Positions 17,868 to 26,843 of a DNA stretch of 50,551 nt are shown piece by piece. The translations under genes and the position numbers were made by a program. The notes under the pieces were generated by a model. The model ran no database searches and was not told the DNA's origin. It saw only the letters and a list, made by a program, of their open reading frames with translations. The stretch's first letter is position 1, and each line of letters starts with the position of its first letter. The stretch comes from Methylovulum sp. Lineage in GTDB: Bacteria > Pseudomonadota > Gammaproteobacteria > Methylococcales > Methylomonadaceae. The stretch lies in the NCBI GenBank assembly GCA_028712695.1, contig JAQTQZ010000023.1, forward strand, positions 1 through 50,551, in the 5' to 3' direction.

Positions 17868-18452
17868 ATGTTACTTTGGTCGGACACTTTTGCCACGCAT
17901 ATAGAGCTAGTCGATACCCAACATCAAAAGCTATTCGAACTACTTAACTCATTGTCTGATTGCTTTAAACAGGGCGATCCTAGTGAAGTAGTGATTAATG
18001 GCATTTTGGAAGAGCTGATTGCATACTCGGACAAGCATTTTGTTGATGAAGAATTGCTGATGGCGCACAGTAAGATAGATCCCAGACATCTCAATATTCA
18101 CCGCATGGAGCATAAGTCATTCATATACGACATAAAAAACATGTGGGAACATTTATGCACCGAAGACGATTTAATCGTCGTCTCAGAAAAATTGATACGA
18201 TTTATCACTTCCTGGCTAACTTTCCATATCCTAGGGACAGACCAAATCATGGCCGCCCAACTCTTTGCCATCCAACACGGGGCACTCCCCGAACAAGCTT
18301 ATGAAGCAAGGCATACCGTCAAATATGGCTCGGCGGCCACCCGCTTGATGTTGGACTCCGTACTGGACTTATGGCAGATGTCGGTAGAACGTTGCCATCA
18401 GCTAGAAGAGAAACTGGCGGCGCTGAATATAGTCACTAATGCCGCTAGATAA
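17868..18452 (+). CDS. Bacteriohemerythrin domain protein
   Basis: Di-iron oxygen-binding protein of 194 residues; hemerythrins are abundant in methanotrophs and are proposed to supply oxygen to methane monooxygenase or sense it. All expected iron ligands are present: His19 (DTQHQKLF), His57 and Glu61 (HFVDEE), His78 and His82 (HRMEH), His119 and Asp124 (FHILGTD). The ATG at 17868 is preceded by AAGGAG; the upstream in-frame start at 17799 is less likely. The C-terminal 60 residues form a helical extension beyond the usual 130-residue domain, of unknown role. Confidence 0.92.
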   Translation: MLLWSDTFATHIELVDTQHQKLFELLNSLSDCFKQGDPSEVVINGILEELIAYSDKHFVDEELLMAHSKIDPRHLNIHRMEHKSFIYDIKNMWEHLCTEDDLIVVSEKLIRFITSWLTFHILGTDQIMAAQLFAIQHGALPEQAYEARHTVKYGSAATRLMLDSVLDLWQMSVERCHQLEEKLAALNIVTNAAR

Positions 18453-18624
18453 TACCCAGTGATCAAGGCTATTGAATAACTAACCGGGCAGGTATACCCC
18501 TAACAAGCTGTCCGGTATCTACCATGAACAAAGCGAGCAGCTATTTTCGCCAAATTGCCAAGTCCGTTGTGGCCTTTTAGCGGGATTGGGCGCATTCCAA
18601 GCCATTTAATGAACGTTCCGAGTT

Positions 18625-20706
18625 ATGGAAAATTTCCCTTATTACAGCTACCTAGCGGCATCGGCTGCATATTTCTTATTACTGCTATGGTTTCTGCTAG
18701 GAATTAAAAAAAACCCAATCACTCCATCGGTTATTGCTGCCATTGTATTTTCCTTGCTTTGGAGCGGTTACACTGCCTTTGTCCTACACAACGACAATTT
18801 GTCAATCTCGTCTAGCCTCCCCTTTGAAACTTTGCGCAATGCCGCTTGGTTTTTTTTGCTGAATATCCTCATTTCAAGGCAACAATTCAACAGCAACTAC
18901 ACACTCTTACGTCTATCCAGAACCGCCCACATACTCGTCTTATTTATCATCGGTGTTTTCATATTAGAAATATCCAGCGACACCCTTGCTTACCTCAAAC
19001 AGTTTGTCGGGGAAAAAGCCTCCATTCGCTTAAGTGCCCATCTACTCTTTGCCGTTATCGGTTTGGTTTTAATAGAGCAGCTTTACCGTAACGCCGTCGC
19101 TGAATTTCGTTGGGCCATAAAATTTCTATGCCTTAGCCTAAGTGCGATATTTGCTGTTGATATTATTGTTTATAGTAAATCGCTATTGTTTGTGCAGATT
19201 GATTCCGTGCTTTGGAACTCGAGAGGCGTACTTAATGCGCTAATAACGCCATTACTGGCAATTGCCCTCCATCGCCTGCAAACAAACACGGCTGGATTTA
19301 CAGTGTCAAGAACATTCGCATTCCATTCAACCGTCTTATTAAGCGCAAGCGCTTACCTGATTTTAATGTCCATGGCAGGTTTTTATATTAGGGACTATGG
19401 CGGCAATTGGGGAAAGGTCGCCCAAATTGTCTTCATTTTTTCGGCTGGGCTACTACTGCTTGCCTTATCCTCTTCAGGCAAAGTCAGAGCCTTACTTAAA
19501 GTTTATTTAAGCAAACATTTTTTTCACTACCGTTACGATTACCGTGATGAATGGCTTAAGCTCAGCAGAAACATTGCAGAATTAAAGGCGCTTGATGAAT
19601 TGTCGGCACTTATTATTAAAACTATGACTGGGCTAGCCGATTGCTCAGGCGGTGGTTTATGGCTGAGAAATGAGCAAGGTAATTTTTACCTGAGTGAACA
19701 ACGAAACCTAGGCTTTGATTCACCGCCCATCATTCTGGCCGATTCATCACTCATCACCTTTATGGCCGAAAAAAAATGGGTGGTCGATTTACTTGAATTC
19801 TCCAGCACACCCGACCATTATGCGAATGTGGACCTATCATACTGGTCAGCTAAAGACAAGAGGGTCTGGCTCATTGTCCCGTTGTTCTTACAAAACACCC
19901 TGAATGCTTTTATTGTGCTCACTCAGGCAAAAGTGCCCCGGATACTTAACTGGGAAGACCACGACATATTAAAAACAATCGGCATGCAGTTAGCCAATGT
20001 ACTGGCGCTTAACAAGGCTAGTGATGCCTTGTCCCAGGCAAAACAGTTTGAAGCCTATAACCGCATCTCGGCCTATCTTGTCCATGACCTTAAAAATTTA
20101 GTCGCCCAAATTTCGTTAATTGTAAAAAATTCTGAAAAGCATCGCCACAACCCCGAGTTTATTGATGATTCGATAGCAACACTAGAAAATGTAGTCAGCA
20201 AAATTGACCATATTCTTGGCCAGCTAAAAAAAGGCGGTGTCGGTAATAACCAAAAAAGCCTCATCAACCTCGCCGACATTATTGACGATGCAGCCCTACA
20301 GCAAAGTGCAAACACGCCCCGTCCCGAATGCCTTATAAGCGATGATGGTATTGAAATCATTGGTGAAAAAACAACAATGACCGCTATCCTCGGCCATCTC
20401 GTGCAAAATGCCCAAGATGCAACTGCCGATAGCGGTTTTGTACGGTTGGAATTAAGCAAAAATGAACCCCATGCCATCATTAAAATAATAGACAATGGCG
20501 TAGGTATGGACGACAAATTTATAGCCGAACGCTTATTCAAACCATTTGACACCACCAAAGGTAACGCGGGCATGGGGATTGGTGTTTATGAAGCACGGGA
20601 TTACATCTTAAAAAACGGAGGCTCCTTTATCGTTGAAAGCGTTCTGGGGGTGGGAACCACATTTGTCATCAAATTGCCACTCGCCAATTACCCATTAAAG
20701 GCATAG
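18625..20706 (+). CDS. prsK: PrsK-type membrane histidine kinase (PEP-CTERM/exosortase system)
   Basis: 693-residue sensor kinase. About eight membrane helices occupy the first 295 residues, followed by a GAF-like domain (about 315-455). The dimerisation helix has the phospho-His in AYLVHDLKNLVAQISL. The ATPase domain has an N box (LVQNAQDAT), DNGVGMDDKF, FKPFDTTKG and GMGIGVYEARDYI. This combination is typical of PrsK, which controls exopolysaccharide and PEP-CTERM protein genes together with the regulator PrsR. No prsR, exosortase or PEP-CTERM protein is visible in the window, so the gene is an orphan here. The family call comes from recognition of the architecture and the motifs. Confidence 0.85.
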   Translation: MENFPYYSYLAASAAYFLLLLWFLLGIKKNPITPSVIAAIVFSLLWSGYTAFVLHNDNLSISSSLPFETLRNAAWFFLLNILISRQQFNSNYTLLRLSRTAHILVLFIIGVFILEISSDTLAYLKQFVGEKASIRLSAHLLFAVIGLVLIEQLYRNAVAEFRWAIKFLCLSLSAIFAVDIIVYSKSLLFVQIDSVLWNSRGVLNALITPLLAIALHRLQTNTAGFTVSRTFAFHSTVLLSASAYLILMSMAGFYIRDYGGNWGKVAQIVFIFSAGLLLLALSSSGKVRALLKVYLSKHFFHYRYDYRDEWLKLSRNIAELKALDELSALIIKTMTGLADCSGGGLWLRNEQGNFYLSEQRNLGFDSPPIILADSSLITFMAEKKWVVDLLEFSSTPDHYANVDLSYWSAKDKRVWLIVPLFLQNTLNAFIVLTQAKVPRILNWEDHDILKTIGMQLANVLALNKASDALSQAKQFEAYNRISAYLVHDLKNLVAQISLIVKNSEKHRHNPEFIDDSIATLENVVSKIDHILGQLKKGGVGNNQKSLINLADIIDDAALQQSANTPRPECLISDDGIEIIGEKTTMTAILGHLVQNAQDATADSGFVRLELSKNEPHAIIKIIDNGVGMDDKFIAERLFKPFDTTKGNAGMGIGVYEARDYILKNGGSFIVESVLGVGTTFVIKLPLANYPLKA

Positions 20707-20948
20707 ATAAATATACACTGGCATGCAATTGCTTTGAGTAATAAGCAATATTGAATATAATAGCCTTTTGCAAAAAACCAACATAATGTTGCTTCAAGGT
20801 GAATCAATACGATGCGCCAATACAGTAAGCAAAAAGCTTAATCAAAGCGGGCCGTTCTATCCTGTTTATTTACCTTACCCAACAAGGCATTGCAGTGATT
20901 TTTTAACCTAATGATTCACCATTTTTACAACTCAACGAGGAAAATATC

Positions 20949-22007
20949 ATGAAAAAAACACACCTGCTGGCTGTTGCTGCATTAACTGGCGTAGCGATTA
21001 TGCCCCTTGCCCAAGCTGATGAATACCTAGACAATAGATGGTATGTTGCACCCTTCGCCTCTTTCATCAACACCGGTGGTGACCGTGGCGCACAGGATGG
21101 CTGGGGCGGCGGTATGGGCGTAGGTAAAATCATCAATGAACATTTTAACGTCGAGCTGAAAGGCTTTTATCAAGGCTTTGACCAAAAACCCGGCGTAAAA
21201 GGCGCTGAATGGCAACTCGCCGGAGCCACCGCCGATGTGCAATATTTTTTCTCGCGTAACACTTTCGCGCCTTATACCGTTATCGGCCTAGGCGGTATGA
21301 ACACCACCCTTGGCAAAACCGAAAACCCATCCTTCATTGGCGAAGCGGGTGTTGGTTTTACCTATGAATTGCACGACAATTTCTTGTTACGCAGTGATGT
21401 CCGTTACCGTTACAACAACAACTTCAACAACACATTTGGCCGTAATACCGACGAATTCCACGACATGGTCGTCAACCTCGGCTTTGTGGTTCCATTTGGC
21501 GCAAAACCCAAGCCAACTGTTGCCAAATTTGAAATGCCTGCGCCTGCGCCGGTCGCAGCCCCTGATTGCTCAACATTGGATTCTGACAATGATGGCGTTA
21601 ACAATTGCCAAGACCAATGCGCCAACACAATTGCTGGCAGCAAAGTTGACTACCAAGGCTGCCCTATCAGCCTTGAGCTAAAAGGTGTCAACTTTAAAGT
21701 CGATTCAGCGGAACTGACCCCCAGTGCGATGACCATACTTGATGGCGTTGCTGCAAGCTTGAGCGCTTACCCTGAAAAAGATGACATAGAAGTTCACGGA
21801 CACACCAGCAGCGAAGGCAGTTACGCCCACAATATGGGACTGTCAGAAAGACGCTCACAATCTGTTGTTGATTACCTGCAAATGAAAGGCGTCACCAACC
21901 GACTGATCGCTAGAGGCTACGGTGAAAGCCAACCGATTGCTGACAACAGCACCGAAGAAGGCAGAAGAATGAACCGCCGCGTTGAGCTGATCTGGACTGG
22001 TAATTAA
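20949..22007 (+). CDS. OmpA-family outer membrane protein
   Basis: Outer-membrane beta-barrel with a peptidoglycan-binding tail, 352 residues. A cleavable signal peptide ends near ALA-like PLAQA|DEYL (about residue 23). Residues 24-180 form an 8-stranded OmpA-type barrel. A Pro/Ala linker (APAPVAAP) and a calcium-binding thrombospondin-3-type repeat (DSDNDGVNNCQDQC) follow. The C-terminal OmpA domain contains VNFKVDSAEL, VHGHTSSEGS, LSERRSQSVVDYL and RRMNRRVELIW. The ATG has CGAGGAA-type ribosome site just upstream (20935-20941), and a strong terminator follows. Confidence 0.95.
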   Translation: MKKTHLLAVAALTGVAIMPLAQADEYLDNRWYVAPFASFINTGGDRGAQDGWGGGMGVGKIINEHFNVELKGFYQGFDQKPGVKGAEWQLAGATADVQYFFSRNTFAPYTVIGLGGMNTTLGKTENPSFIGEAGVGFTYELHDNFLLRSDVRYRYNNNFNNTFGRNTDEFHDMVVNLGFVVPFGAKPKPTVAKFEMPAPAPVAAPDCSTLDSDNDGVNNCQDQCANTIAGSKVDYQGCPISLELKGVNFKVDSAELTPSAMTILDGVAASLSAYPEKDDIEVHGHTSSEGSYAHNMGLSERRSQSVVDYLQMKGVTNRLIARGYGESQPIADNSTEEGRRMNRRVELIWTGN

Positions 22008-22038
22008 GCCAATCAATCAACCAAATACAGTCAAACAA

Positions 22039-22063
22039 AACCCGCTTTATAGCGGGTTTTTTT
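22039..22063 (+). terminator. Rho-independent terminator after the OmpA-family gene
   Basis: AACCCGCT (22039-22046) pairs with AGCGGGTT (22051-22058) across a 4-base loop, followed by a T run to 22063. Confidence 0.92.
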
Positions 22064-22171
22064 ATTCCGGAAAAACCCCGAATAAACCGGATGGTGCTGG
22101 ACAAGAAAAAACAAACCCCTTATTCTGATTAGCCTACTTTTCCAATACCTGATATTTAGAGACACGACATT

Positions 22172-22987
22172 ATGGATTCTTTCAGCACTATTCGCGCCCT
22201 TATAATTGATATGGATGGCGTGCTATGGCATGGCTCGCAGCCAATGCAAGGTTTAACCGAGTTTTTCCAAACACTACGCGAACGGGAAATCCGCTTCATC
22301 TTGGCAACCAACAATGCCAGTTTGACACGCGGACAATACGTCAACAAACTAGCAAGCATGGGCGTAACTGTCACGCAAGATGAAATCCTAACTTCAGGCA
22401 TAGCCACCGCATTGTATCTGAGCCAACATGAAGACCCCTCTAAAACCCGGGTTTTTGTGGTCGGTGAAGACGGCGCTACCGAACCATTGAAAGAGCACGG
22501 ATTTACCCTAACTGGGCTTTATGAAGTGGATGCTGATATTGTTGTTTGTGGTAAAGACCAGACCTTGACATGGGATAAACTAGCGACCGCTTCACTCAAT
22601 ATTCGTGCTGGTGCCAAATTTATCGGGACGAATGCCGACACCACGCTGCCAACTGAATACGGCATCACCCACGGCAATGGCGCTATTTTGGCCGCCTTGC
22701 AAGTCGCCACAGGGGTTGAACCAATTATTATCGGCAAACCTGAACCCATCATTTACCAACAAGCCATGGCATTATTGGGCACTGACACCAGTGCAACCAT
22801 TGCTATCGGCGACCGTTTGGAAACCGATATTTTGGGTGCGGTACGCACCGGCATACGCAGCCTTATGGTGCTCACAGGTGTATCGACTGAAGAAGACCTA
22901 AAAACGTCTGACTACCAACCAACTTGGGTTATGCCTGATATTCGCGCGGTCACCCAAGCTTTGCAAGGCAACTATCCAACCAACTAG
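22172..22987 (+). CDS. HAD-IIA family phosphatase (NagD/phosphoglycolate-phosphatase-like)
   Basis: Cytoplasmic phosphatase of 271 residues. Motif I is LIIDMDGVLWHG (DxD), motif II is LATNNAS, the Lys motif is IIGKPEP, and motif IV is IAIGDRLETDILGA (GDxxxTDI), with the large C2-type cap of the NagD group in between. Known members act on glycerol phosphate, phosphoglycolate, p-nitrophenyl phosphate or UMP; substrate cannot be assigned from sequence. It ends 12 bases before dhaK, on the same strand, so the pair is probably one operon and a triose or glycerol phosphate substrate is an appealing inference. Confidence 0.9.
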   Translation: MDSFSTIRALIIDMDGVLWHGSQPMQGLTEFFQTLREREIRFILATNNASLTRGQYVNKLASMGVTVTQDEILTSGIATALYLSQHEDPSKTRVFVVGEDGATEPLKEHGFTLTGLYEVDADIVVCGKDQTLTWDKLATASLNIRAGAKFIGTNADTTLPTEYGITHGNGAILAALQVATGVEPIIIGKPEPIIYQQAMALLGTDTSATIAIGDRLETDILGAVRTGIRSLMVLTGVSTEEDLKTSDYQPTWVMPDIRAVTQALQGNYPTN

Positions 22988-22999
22988 GGAGTATTAGTC

Positions 23000-23989
23000 A
23001 TGAAAAAATTCCTCAACAATGTCGACACTTTGCTTGGCGAAAGTTTGAGCGGTTTCGCTAAAGCCCACGCAGATATTATTCAGCTCAATAGCCAGCCGCG
23101 CTATGTCAAGCGCATAAACCTAGGTAATCGGGGTAAAGTTGCCCTCATTTCCGGTGGTGGTTCAGGACACGAGCCGCTACACACCGGTTTTGTTGGCGCT
23201 GGCATGCTGGATGCGGCGTGCCCTGGGCAAGTCTTCACGTCACCGACCCCCGACCAAATGCTGGCTGCGGCACAAGCGGTAGAACAGGGGGGCGGCGTTC
23301 TGTTTATCGTTAAAAACTACGCTGGGGATGTAATGAATTTTGAAATTGCTGGCGAAATGCTGGACTATCCAAATGCAACGGTTTTGGTGAATGACGATAT
23401 ATCTTTGCCGAAAACGCATAGTGTCGGCCGACGCGGCGTAGCGGGCACCTTGATTGTTGAAAAAATGGTCGGTGCGGCGGCAGAAAACGGTGCTGATCTG
23501 GCTAGCTGTAAGGCTTTGGGCGATAAGGCCAATCTTGCTACCGCCTCTATGGGCGTGGCCTTGAGCAGCTGTACTGTACCGGCACTGGGGAAGCCCACTT
23601 TTGAGCTCAAAGAAAACGAAATGGAAATGGGGGTCGGCATTCACGGCGAACATGGGCGCGAAACCCAAAAATTAACCAGTGCAGCGGAAATTGTCGAACA
23701 TATTGCTGGTGAGATCCATGCTGAATTGAAACCAGAAAAAGGCCAATCTGTACTGTTACATGTCAACGGCTTCGGCGCCACACCGTTAATGGAATTATAT
23801 TTGGTTTATGAGTTGGCGGCGCAATTTTGGCAAAAACGCGGCCTTAACATAACCCGTTCACTGGTTGGCAATTACACAACCTCATTGGATATGGCTGGAT
23901 GCTCAATCACCTTGACCCTACTGGATGACGAATTGACGAAGCTTTGGGACGCGCCCGTCCACACCGCCGCTTTACGCTGGGGTTGTTAG
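23000..23989 (+). CDS. dhaK: Dihydroxyacetone kinase substrate-binding subunit
   Basis: Binds dihydroxyacetone through a covalent hemiaminal to a histidine and, with DhaL, phosphorylates it. The product is 329 residues, slightly shorter than Escherichia coli DhaK. Visible: N-terminal MKKFLNNVDTLLGESL, the motif ISGGGSGHEPLH near residue 52, NDDISLP with the catalytic-type Asp, and GVGIHGEHG with the substrate-binding His (about 217). It ends at TAG 23987-23989 and overlaps the 3' end of the oppositely oriented dhaL by 18 bases. No DhaM phosphotransferase subunit is in the window. Confidence 0.95.
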   Translation: MKKFLNNVDTLLGESLSGFAKAHADIIQLNSQPRYVKRINLGNRGKVALISGGGSGHEPLHTGFVGAGMLDAACPGQVFTSPTPDQMLAAAQAVEQGGGVLFIVKNYAGDVMNFEIAGEMLDYPNATVLVNDDISLPKTHSVGRRGVAGTLIVEKMVGAAAENGADLASCKALGDKANLATASMGVALSSCTVPALGKPTFELKENEMEMGVGIHGEHGRETQKLTSAAEIVEHIAGEIHAELKPEKGQSVLLHVNGFGATPLMELYLVYELAAQFWQKRGLNITRSLVGNYTTSLDMAGCSITLTLLDDELTKLWDAPVHTAALRWGC

Positions 23990-24610
23990 CAAAACACCGG
24001 CAACAGCAGAAATCATTAATTGGGTCGTTTTAGCACCCGCATCAATATGACCGCGACTACGTTCCTCCAAAAAAGCCGCACGGCCTTTGGTAGCGAGCAT
24101 GTCGCGGGTGGATTCCACCCCCGCGACAGCCGTATCGGCGACATTTTCCAGCATAGCGGCGCAGGCTGTGGCATTTGTCGCAGCCGACTGCAATGCGTCG
24201 GCGACTGGCCCTAACACATCCAACAGGGTTTTTTCACCAATGTCCGACCTTCCCCGCTGCTTGACTGCCGCTACCGCTTGAGAAAAAATCGCAGCAAAAC
24301 CTTGCTGGGTTAATGGTTGTTCGCGCGCCGCCTTGCCCATAGCAACAAAGAGTGTGCCAAACAAAGAGCCCGACGCACCGCCTATCGTCGACATTAATGT
24401 CATGCCGATTTTTTGCCAAGCCGTAGGCCAATCAAGACCGACTAGCTCATCACGCTGAGCCATCAGCGCATGAATGCCACGTTGCAGATTAATGACATGA
24501 TCGCCATCACCGATAGCCTGATCCAGAGCCGTCACTTCTTCAGCATTAGTTTCGATAGCCGTAGCAATTGCTTCAATTAAACGAGGTAATAAGGCTGGCG
24601 TAAAAATCAT
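23972..24610 (-). CDS. dhaL: Dihydroxyacetone kinase ADP/ATP-binding subunit
   Basis: Nucleotide-binding, all-helical subunit, 212 residues, that works with DhaK. The Mg-nucleotide motif LDQAIGDGDHVINLQRG (D-x5-D-x-D) is present near residues 29-45, followed by GGASGSLFGTLF and the C-terminal RSRGHIDAGAKTTQ. It sits on the strand opposite to dhaK, tail to tail with an 18-base overlap, which is uncommon: these genes normally run in the same direction. Whether it uses free ATP or DhaM-bound phosphate cannot be decided here. Confidence 0.94.
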   Translation of the reverse strand: MIFTPALLPRLIEAIATAIETNAEEVTALDQAIGDGDHVINLQRGIHALMAQRDELVGLDWPTAWQKIGMTLMSTIGGASGSLFGTLFVAMGKAAREQPLTQQGFAAIFSQAVAAVKQRGRSDIGEKTLLDVLGPVADALQSAATNATACAAMLENVADTAVAGVESTRDMLATKGRAAFLEERSRGHIDAGAKTTQLMISAVAGVLLTTPA

Positions 24611-24650
24611 GGCAGACTCCTTAGATCATGGATATTAGTATAGCTATTGC

Positions 24651-25373
24651 TTAATTTGGCAATTTTTCGCTTTCTAACGCCTCAACCAATTGCTTTGCTG
24701 GCAAATAACCGGGATAAATATTGCCTTTTTCGGTGACAATCATCGGTGTGCCCTTGACCTCAAACGCTTCAGCCAATTTCATGTGTTCATCAACTGGATT
24801 AGCGCAAGTTTTAACGGGTATTTTTTGGTCTTTTTTAGCCAAGGTTAAGGCTGCATTGCGGTCATCAGCACACCAAACCGATACCGCTTTGTTATAAGAG
24901 TCAGAGCCCTTACCTGCTCTAGGAAAAAACAAATAACGGATAGTGATGCCTTCGGCAAGATATTGATCAATTTCTGAATGCAGTTTACGGCAATAGCCAC
25001 AATCAATATCGGTAAAAATGGACACGGTATATTTATGGATCTTGGGCTTAAAGATAATCATATTATCCTCACCAATTTTTTCAAGCGCCGCCAACCGGGT
25101 TGCAGCCAATTTTTTTTCTGTCAAATCAATGCGAGAATCAACATCAATCAGGCGTCCTTGGAACAAATATTTGCCGTCATCGGTGGCATAAAGAATGGTG
25201 GAGCCCACTACGACTTCGTAGATACCTTTGGCTTCAGACGGTTTGACAGACTCAATTTTGACTTCGGGCATAGACTTGGCGAACGCTTGTTTAATAGCAT
25301 TCTCATCGGCATTAGCATCGGGTAAGACTAAACCCATTACTGACAACGCGGCAATCGTAAAGATTTTCTTCAT
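24651..25373 (-). CDS. dsbC: Periplasmic thiol:disulfide isomerase DsbC
   Basis: Reshuffles wrong disulfide bonds in the periplasm, kept reduced by DsbD. The ATG at 25373 gives a normal signal peptide (MKKIFTIAALSVMGL, cleaved near ADA-like ANA|DE) and 240 residues; the longer frame adds 27 non-signal residues. The N-terminal dimerisation domain (about 24-80) precedes the thioredoxin fold with active site Cys125-Gly-Tyr-Cys128. GTPMIV carries the cis-proline, and C-terminal PGYLPAKQLVEAL is typical. It lies 105 bases downstream of rseP on the same strand, where bamA is common in other genomes. Confidence 0.94.
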   Translation of the reverse strand: MKKIFTIAALSVMGLVLPDANADENAIKQAFAKSMPEVKIESVKPSEAKGIYEVVVGSTILYATDDGKYLFQGRLIDVDSRIDLTEKKLAATRLAALEKIGEDNMIIFKPKIHKYTVSIFTDIDCGYCRKLHSEIDQYLAEGITIRYLFFPRAGKGSDSYNKAVSVWCADDRNAALTLAKKDQKIPVKTCANPVDEHMKLAEAFEVKGTPMIVTEKGNIYPGYLPAKQLVEALESEKLPN

Positions 25374-25478
25374 GGTATTCTCGTAGTTGCTTAAATAATA
25401 TTGATGATGGGAATTAGGGGCTTGTCTTTTGTTCAGCCAAAAACATTTGCCCACTTTCGCATTAGCAATGATTGCTGA

Positions 25479-26843
25479 TTAAGGCATTAACTGCCGTTGT
25501 ACATCCAGCACCATTGCCAATGCCATGAGCGATACCAGCAAAGCGATGCCAATTTGTTGGAAAACAAGCTGTATCTTTTCTGAAACAGGGCTTCCTTTGA
25601 TGCCTTCTATGGCAAAAAACAATAGATGCCCGCCATCAAGCACGGGTATTGGCATTAGGTTCAACACCCCCAAACTGACACTAATTAACGCTAAAAATTT
25701 CAAAAAATGCACGAATCCCATGCTGGCAGACTGCCCTGCATACTGGGCAATACTAATCGGGCCGCTTAAGTTCTCAACAGAAGCCTTGCCTATCAGCATT
25801 TTCCCCATCATTTTCAACGTGGTGATAGAGTAATAATATGTTTTTTCCAACGCAACCGGTATGGCGGCCAAAGGCGGCAGCGAATAATCAACGCTGATTG
25901 ACTTGATAAAACCTTCCGGCATATACACTCCGGCGCCAATTTTTCCCTCTGTCTGCTGTCCGACAGATACGGCTTTTGGCGTAACAATAACAGGCAAACT
26001 CACACCTTCACGCTCTATTACCAACTTTATGGCCGTACCAGGGCGCGCTTTTATTATCTCGACCCATTGCATCCAGTCATCGACAGGGGTTCCATCAGCA
26101 CTGACAATTAAATCACCTTTTTGCAATCCCGCCGCCAATGCCGCGCTATCAGGCAACACCTGCCCAATGATAGGTTTTAATTTGGGTGACCATGGCTTAA
26201 AACCCATGCGTTCATACAGGTGTTCAGGACTTTCCACATCACTTTCAGCAACCGTCATTACCCGGCTGTTTTGCTGATCGTCCAGACTTTTTACTTTAAT
26301 CGTGAAGTCCTGCTCACCATCCAAAGCCGCTGCAATAATAACGCTCATTGCTTCAGTCCACGTCGGGGTTGCTGTGTCATTTACCGAAAGGATCTCGTCC
26401 CCCTCAACAAAGCCAGCAGCAGCCGCCAAAGTGCCCTGTTCTACGGCGCCCAATATGGGTTTTATGCCAGTTTCACCAATGACCAACACGCTCCAGAATA
26501 AGACCACCGCCAGCAACAAATTAAATATTGGGCCAGCGGCAACGATAGCCGTCCTTATCCACAATGGTTGCCTGTTAAAAGCAAAAGGCAGATCCTCCGG
26601 TTTGACTTCCCCTTCACGTTCATCGACCATTTTGACATAGCCGCCTAAGGGAATGGCGGATAGCACATATTCTGTTGCTTCAGGGCTTTGTTTATAAGTC
26701 CATAAAGCTTTCCCAAAACCAACAGAAAACCGAAGCACTTTTACACCGGTTTTACGTGCCACCCAAAAATGCCCAAACTCATGGAATGCAACTAGGACAG
26801 CAATGGCAATAGCAAAGTAAAACAAGGTATGTAACATGTCCAT
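25479..26843 (-). CDS. rseP: Site-2 intramembrane zinc protease RseP
   Basis: Inner-membrane metalloprotease that cuts anti-sigma factor RseA after DegS, releasing sigma-E in envelope stress, and clears signal peptides. The product is 454 residues. The zinc motif HEFGH lies in the first helix (VAFHEFGHFWVARKTG). Two periplasmic PDZ domains span roughly 110-320 (AGFVEGDEILSVN and AALAAGLQKGDLIVSADG). The second catalytic motif is NLMPIPVLDGGHLL near the C-terminus. The start at 26843 overlaps the dxr stop by one base (TAATG). Confidence 0.96.
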   Translation of the reverse strand: MDMLHTLFYFAIAIAVLVAFHEFGHFWVARKTGVKVLRFSVGFGKALWTYKQSPEATEYVLSAIPLGGYVKMVDEREGEVKPEDLPFAFNRQPLWIRTAIVAAGPIFNLLLAVVLFWSVLVIGETGIKPILGAVEQGTLAAAAGFVEGDEILSVNDTATPTWTEAMSVIIAAALDGEQDFTIKVKSLDDQQNSRVMTVAESDVESPEHLYERMGFKPWSPKLKPIIGQVLPDSAALAAGLQKGDLIVSADGTPVDDWMQWVEIIKARPGTAIKLVIEREGVSLPVIVTPKAVSVGQQTEGKIGAGVYMPEGFIKSISVDYSLPPLAAIPVALEKTYYYSITTLKMMGKMLIGKASVENLSGPISIAQYAGQSASMGFVHFLKFLALISVSLGVLNLMPIPVLDGGHLLFFAIEGIKGSPVSEKIQLVFQQIGIALLVSLMALAMVLDVQRQLMP

